DNA of 48,258 nt, taken from Bacillus sp. SG-1. GTDB lineage: Bacteria > Bacillota > Bacilli > Bacillales > Bacillaceae_B. Where the stretch lies: positions 1 to 48,258 of the forward strand of contig NZ_ABCF01000017.1 of the NCBI RefSeq assembly GCF_000181495.1, written 5' to 3'. The notes beneath the pieces are model-generated. The model did no database searches. It had not been told where the DNA came from and was given only the letters and a program-made list of their open reading frames with translations. This document shows positions 45,955 through 48,258 of this stretch, piece by piece (within the stretch, counting starts at the first letter, position 1; every line of letters begins with the position of its first letter). Made by a program: the position numbers and the translations under genes.

Positions 45955-46458
45955 ATGCGTTTGCTTCTTTCCATTATACTTATTGTTTCCCCGATTTGGC
46001 CCCTCGGAAAGAATCCATTACCGGGTGATCCATTCTTGATTGTCAACAAACAGACCAACAAGATTGCGTATATTCAAGGAGAAGAAATCCGTCATCAATA
46101 CAGCGTGGCAACTGGAAGAACCGATGACTTAACCCCGCAGGGACTCTTCACCATCATAGTAAAAGCCAAAGACCCGTACTACAGGAAGTCGGATATTCCA
46201 GGCGGAAGCCCGGATAATCCCCTTGGAACCCGGTGGATGGGCTTTGATGCTGAAGGAACAGACGGAAGGACATACGGCATCCATGGAACGAATAACGATG
46301 ACAGCATCGGAAAGTATATTTCGAATGGCTGTATCAGGATGCACAACGCTGAAGTGGAAACTCTTTTTGACAGAGTGCCGTCCGGGACGAAGATTTTAAT
46401 AGTGAAGACAGGCAAATCATTTGAAGAGCTTGCTAAGGAATACGGTGCTGTGAGATGA
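45955..46458 (+). CDS. yqjB: L,D-transpeptidase (YkuD domain), YqjB-like
   Basis: Secreted or membrane-anchored enzyme that would form 3-3 cross-links in peptidoglycan. The 167-aa product starts with a hydrophobic signal or anchor (RLLLSIILIVSPIWPLG), then the YkuD fold FLIVNKQTNKIAYIQ, TPQGLFTI, and the catalytic block HGTNNDDSIGKYISNGCIRM with the active-site Cys. ATG 45955 is proposed, using GAGG about 11 bp upstream; GTG 45946 is in frame but too close to that site. No LysM domain is present. Confidence 0.9.
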   Translation: MRLLLSIILIVSPIWPLGKNPLPGDPFLIVNKQTNKIAYIQGEEIRHQYSVATGRTDDLTPQGLFTIIVKAKDPYYRKSDIPGGSPDNPLGTRWMGFDAEGTDGRTYGIHGTNNDDSIGKYISNGCIRMHNAEVETLFDRVPSGTKILIVKTGKSFEELAKEYGAVR

Positions 46459-46479
46459 AAAGATCTGATGATGACTCTT

Positions 46480-46625
46480 AAGGACATGAAAAGGTGGAGT
46501 GGCAGTGGAAAGTGTCATGAGGGAGTTTTTCAAGGACATGAAAGTTTGAAATGCCAGTGGAAAGTGTCTTGAGAGAGTTTATCAAGGACATAAATAAGTG
46601 AAATTCGCGTGCAATGTATCTTTAA
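46480..46625 (+). repeat. Three-copy 52-bp tandem repeat
   Basis: Copies begin with AAGGACATGAA or AAGGACATAAA at 46480, 46532 and 46584 (period 52 bp). The first two share CAGTGGAAAGTGTC, then TGAG and GAGTTT; the third is partial and diverged. Sequence differs from the 53-bp family, but the period and the position between a stop codon and a terminator are alike. The rest of 46459-46663 shows nothing else. Confidence 0.8.
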
Positions 46626-46663
46626 CTTAAGCAAGGTCATCGTTTTAGACTGAAGATAGAAAG

Positions 46664-46712
46664 TGAAAAAAGGGCAATCCATTCCACAGAAATGGATCGC
46701 CCTTTTTTATGC
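46664..46712. terminator. Bidirectional terminator between yqjB and prli42
   Basis: AAAAGGGCAATCCATT and AATGGATCGCCCTTTT form a long stem with one bulged A, flanked by A-run and T-run, serving both converging genes. Confidence 0.9.
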
Positions 46713-46716
46713 AGTT

Positions 46717-46812
46717 TTATAAGAACATGGACAGTCCCATCATGATAGTAGAAGTAATCATAGCGAATAACATTACATACACAACTGTTTTTTGAAGTCT
46801 TTTGTTTCTCAT
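46717..46812 (-). CDS. prli42: Stressosome-associated miniprotein Prli42
   Basis: A 31-aa membrane peptide: basic N-terminus MRNKRLQKTVVY followed by one hydrophobic helix ending MMGLSMFL. I recognise it as Prli42, first described in Listeria as a membrane peptide that ties the stressosome to the membrane; homologues occur in Bacillus near yqjB-yqjC. AGGAG lies 7 bp before the ATG on the minus strand, and the bidirectional terminator follows the stop. Too short for most gene finders. Together with a sigma-B-like promoter at 35.46 kb, it suggests a working general stress system. Confidence 0.85.
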   Translation of the reverse strand: MRNKRLQKTVVYVMLFAMITSTIMMGLSMFL

Positions 46813-46988
46813 TTTTTCAACTCCTGTAGAGAAAATCATGTACCTCCCTTATTTTATCTTCATATGACAAGAATGACAACCCCTCGTTATTCTGAAATCG
46901 CTTTCGGAAATTTACCTTTTTTGCAGGAATATGCGTTATTTTATCGAATAAAGTACATGTTAAGCTTCTTTAGAAAGGGGAGATATCT

Positions 46989-47402
46989 TTGAAAAAAGTC
47001 GATCATATTGGGATAGCTGTTAAATCTGTAGAGGATGCACTGCCTTTTTATACTGAAACGCTGGGACTGTCTCTTCTTCAAATTGAAGAGGTTGAATCTC
47101 AAAAGGTCAAGGTAGCTTTTATAGATGGAGGAAATATAAAGCTTGAGTTGCTGGAGCCGCTTGATGAATCAAGCCCCATTGCATCATACCTTGCCAAAAG
47201 AGGCGAAGGCATACATCATGTTGCCTTTGGGGTGAATGGGATTCAGGATAGAATCGATGAGCTGAAGGAAAAGGGTGTCAACATGATCAACGAGCAGCCG
47301 AAGCCGGGTGCGGGTGGTGCGCAAGTAGCGTTCATGCATCCAAAATCAGCTCACGGTGTATTATATGAGCTTTGTGAAAAGACCAACACCAAGGGGGAGT
47401 AG
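46989..47402 (+). CDS. mce: Methylmalonyl-CoA epimerase
   Basis: Converts (S)- to (R)-methylmalonyl-CoA between propionyl-CoA carboxylase and the mutase. The 137-aa VOC (glyoxalase-fold) protein begins KKVDHIGIAVKSVEDALPFY, holds KLELLEPLDESSPIASYL and the metal His in GIHHVAFGV, and ends FMHPKSAHGVLYEL. TTG start with AAAGGGGAGA upstream. It corresponds to B. subtilis yqjC and is directly followed by the carboxylase gene. Confidence 0.95.
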   Translation: MKKVDHIGIAVKSVEDALPFYTETLGLSLLQIEEVESQKVKVAFIDGGNIKLELLEPLDESSPIASYLAKRGEGIHHVAFGVNGIQDRIDELKEKGVNMINEQPKPGAGGAQVAFMHPKSAHGVLYELCEKTNTKGE

Positions 47403-47404
47403 TC

Positions 47405-48258
47405 ATGGATATCTATGAAAAAATAAATGAATTATATGACCGCCGCAGAGAAGTCGAGCTGGGCGGTGGAGATAAGCGCATCGAAAAACAGCATGAAAAA
47501 GGGAAGCTGACAGCCAGGGAACGAATCGATATTCTAGTTGATAAAGGGTCTTTTGTAGAGCTTAATCCATTTATTGAACATAGAAGTACAGATTTCGGTC
47601 TCGATGAGATGAAAGGACCTGGAGATGGAGTTGTTACTGGATACGGTAAAGTGAACGGAAGGCCGATTTACTTGTTCTCTCAGGACTTTACCGTTTTCGG
47701 TGGAGCTCTTGGTGAGATGCATGCCAAGAAAATTGCCCATGTGATGGATTTGGCTGTGAAAAATGGAGCGCCATTTATCGGTCTTAATGATTCCGGAGGA
47801 GCGCGTATTCAAGAAGGTGTGGTATCCCTTGATGGATACGGACATATCTTCTACCGCAATTCGATCTATTCAGGGGTCATACCGCAAATCTCTGTCATCA
47901 TGGGGCCTTGTGCAGGAGGAGCTGTATACTCGCCGGCCATCACCGATTTTGTTTTTATGGTGGATAAAACAAGCCAGATGTTCATTACCGGACCTAAGGT
48001 CATTGAAACCGTAACGGGCGAAAAAATCAGCTCTGAGGACCTTGGAGGATCAAAAGTACATAATACGATCAGCGGAAATGCCCATTTCAGGGGGGAGACA
48101 GAGGAAGAAGTTCTTCATTCTGTGAGAGAATTGCTTTCTTACTTACCTCAGAACAATGAGGAAAAACCACCTATGTTAAAAGCTGATGAAGAAGATGATT
48201 ATCGCCCGGATTTAACTGATATCATCCCGTTTGATGCCATCCGTCCTTACGACGTGAG
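47405..48258 (+). CDS. pccB: Propionyl-CoA carboxylase beta subunit (3' truncated)
   Basis: Carboxyltransferase subunit that moves CO2 from biotin to propionyl-CoA (or methylmalonyl-CoA decarboxylase beta-like). 284 codons are visible and the frame is open to the window edge; full-length homologues have about 510 aa. Family features: GKLTARERIDILVDKGSF, GPGDGVVTGYGKVNGRP, LNDSGGARIQEGV and the oxyanion segment GPCAGGAVYSPAITDF. It starts 2 bp after the mce stop, with AAGGGGGAG at the end of mce as ribosome site. It matches B. subtilis yqjD. No alpha (biotin) subunit is in the window. Confidence 0.93.
   Translation, partial: MDIYEKINELYDRRREVELGGGDKRIEKQHEKGKLTARERIDILVDKGSFVELNPFIEHRSTDFGLDEMKGPGDGVVTGYGKVNGRPIYLFSQDFTVFGGALGEMHAKKIAHVMDLAVKNGAPFIGLNDSGGARIQEGVVSLDGYGHIFYRNSIYSGVIPQISVIMGPCAGGAVYSPAITDFVFMVDKTSQMFITGPKVIETVTGEKISSEDLGGSKVHNTISGNAHFRGETEEEVLHSVRELLSYLPQNNEEKPPMLKADEEDDYRPDLTDIIPFDAIRPYDV

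Noticed and set aside
46792..46992. 66-codon plus-strand frame before mce
   Set aside because: It overlaps prli42 on the other strand and the mce start, and has no family resemblance.

Overview
The window is a chromosomal segment of an endospore-forming, aerobic Bacillaceae species. Evidence: the SpoIVB protease and Spo0A master regulator; a gene order (accB-accC-yqhY-nusB-folD-xseA-xseB-ispA-dxs-yqxC-ahrC-recN-spoIVB-spo0A-yqiK-yqzF-bkdR-bkd operon, then brxB-yqjA-yqjB-yqjC-yqjD) that matches the Bacillus subtilis backbone; strong GGAGG ribosome sites; and many TTG or GTG starts. The species is not identifiable from the sequence alone. Presence of an OLE RNA, absent from B. subtilis, points to one of the alkaliphilic, halophilic or marine-type bacilli.

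Layout. 1-2.2 kb: fatty-acid synthesis (accB end, accC) and an Asp23-family gene. 2.6-13.2 kb: nusB, folD, exonuclease VII (xseA, xseB), isoprenoid synthesis (ispA, dxs), rRNA methylase yqxC, arginine repressor ahrC and recN. Between ispA and dxs, at 6774-7365, lies a ~592-nt structured RNA that I identify as OLE RNA. It has a near-consensus promoter of its own and is followed by oapA, its membrane protein partner. 13.4-16.7 kb: spoIVB and spo0A, separated by a tandem array of 53-bp repeats. 16.9-28.9 kb: a glycerophosphodiesterase, yqzF, the sigma-54 activator bkdR, a textbook -24/-12 promoter and the ptb-bcd-buk-lpdV-bkdAA-bkdAB-bkdB branched-chain keto acid operon. 28.9-30.3 kb: a complete IS4-type insertion sequence, with 10-bp target duplications, that landed in the apex of a perfect 21-bp-arm palindrome. 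30.4-35.4 kb: methylmalonyl-CoA mutase (mutA, mutB) and its chaperone GTPase, with a promoter and a catabolite-repression cre site. 35.5-44 kb: more variable genes (98-aa orphan protein behind a sigma-B-like promoter, second 53-bp repeat array, membrane chemoreceptor-like protein, HAD phosphatase, DinB protein, MerR regulator, CNNM/CorC transporter, ArsR regulator plus MFS exporter). 44.3-48.26 kb: bacilliredoxin brxB, yqjA, an L,D-transpeptidase, a 52-bp repeat array, the 31-aa miniprotein Prli42, methylmalonyl-CoA epimerase and the start of a propionyl-CoA carboxylase beta subunit.

How the parts fit: the bkd genes turn valine, isoleucine and leucine keto acids into branched acyl-CoAs. Isoleucine and valine breakdown yields propionyl-CoA, which pccB, mce and mutAB with MeaB would carry to succinyl-CoA. 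The most notable items are the OLE RNA/OapA pair, the paralogous DUF21 protein at 40.3 kb, and a dispersed family of 53-bp intergenic tandem repeats with hairpin potential that I cannot match to a described element.
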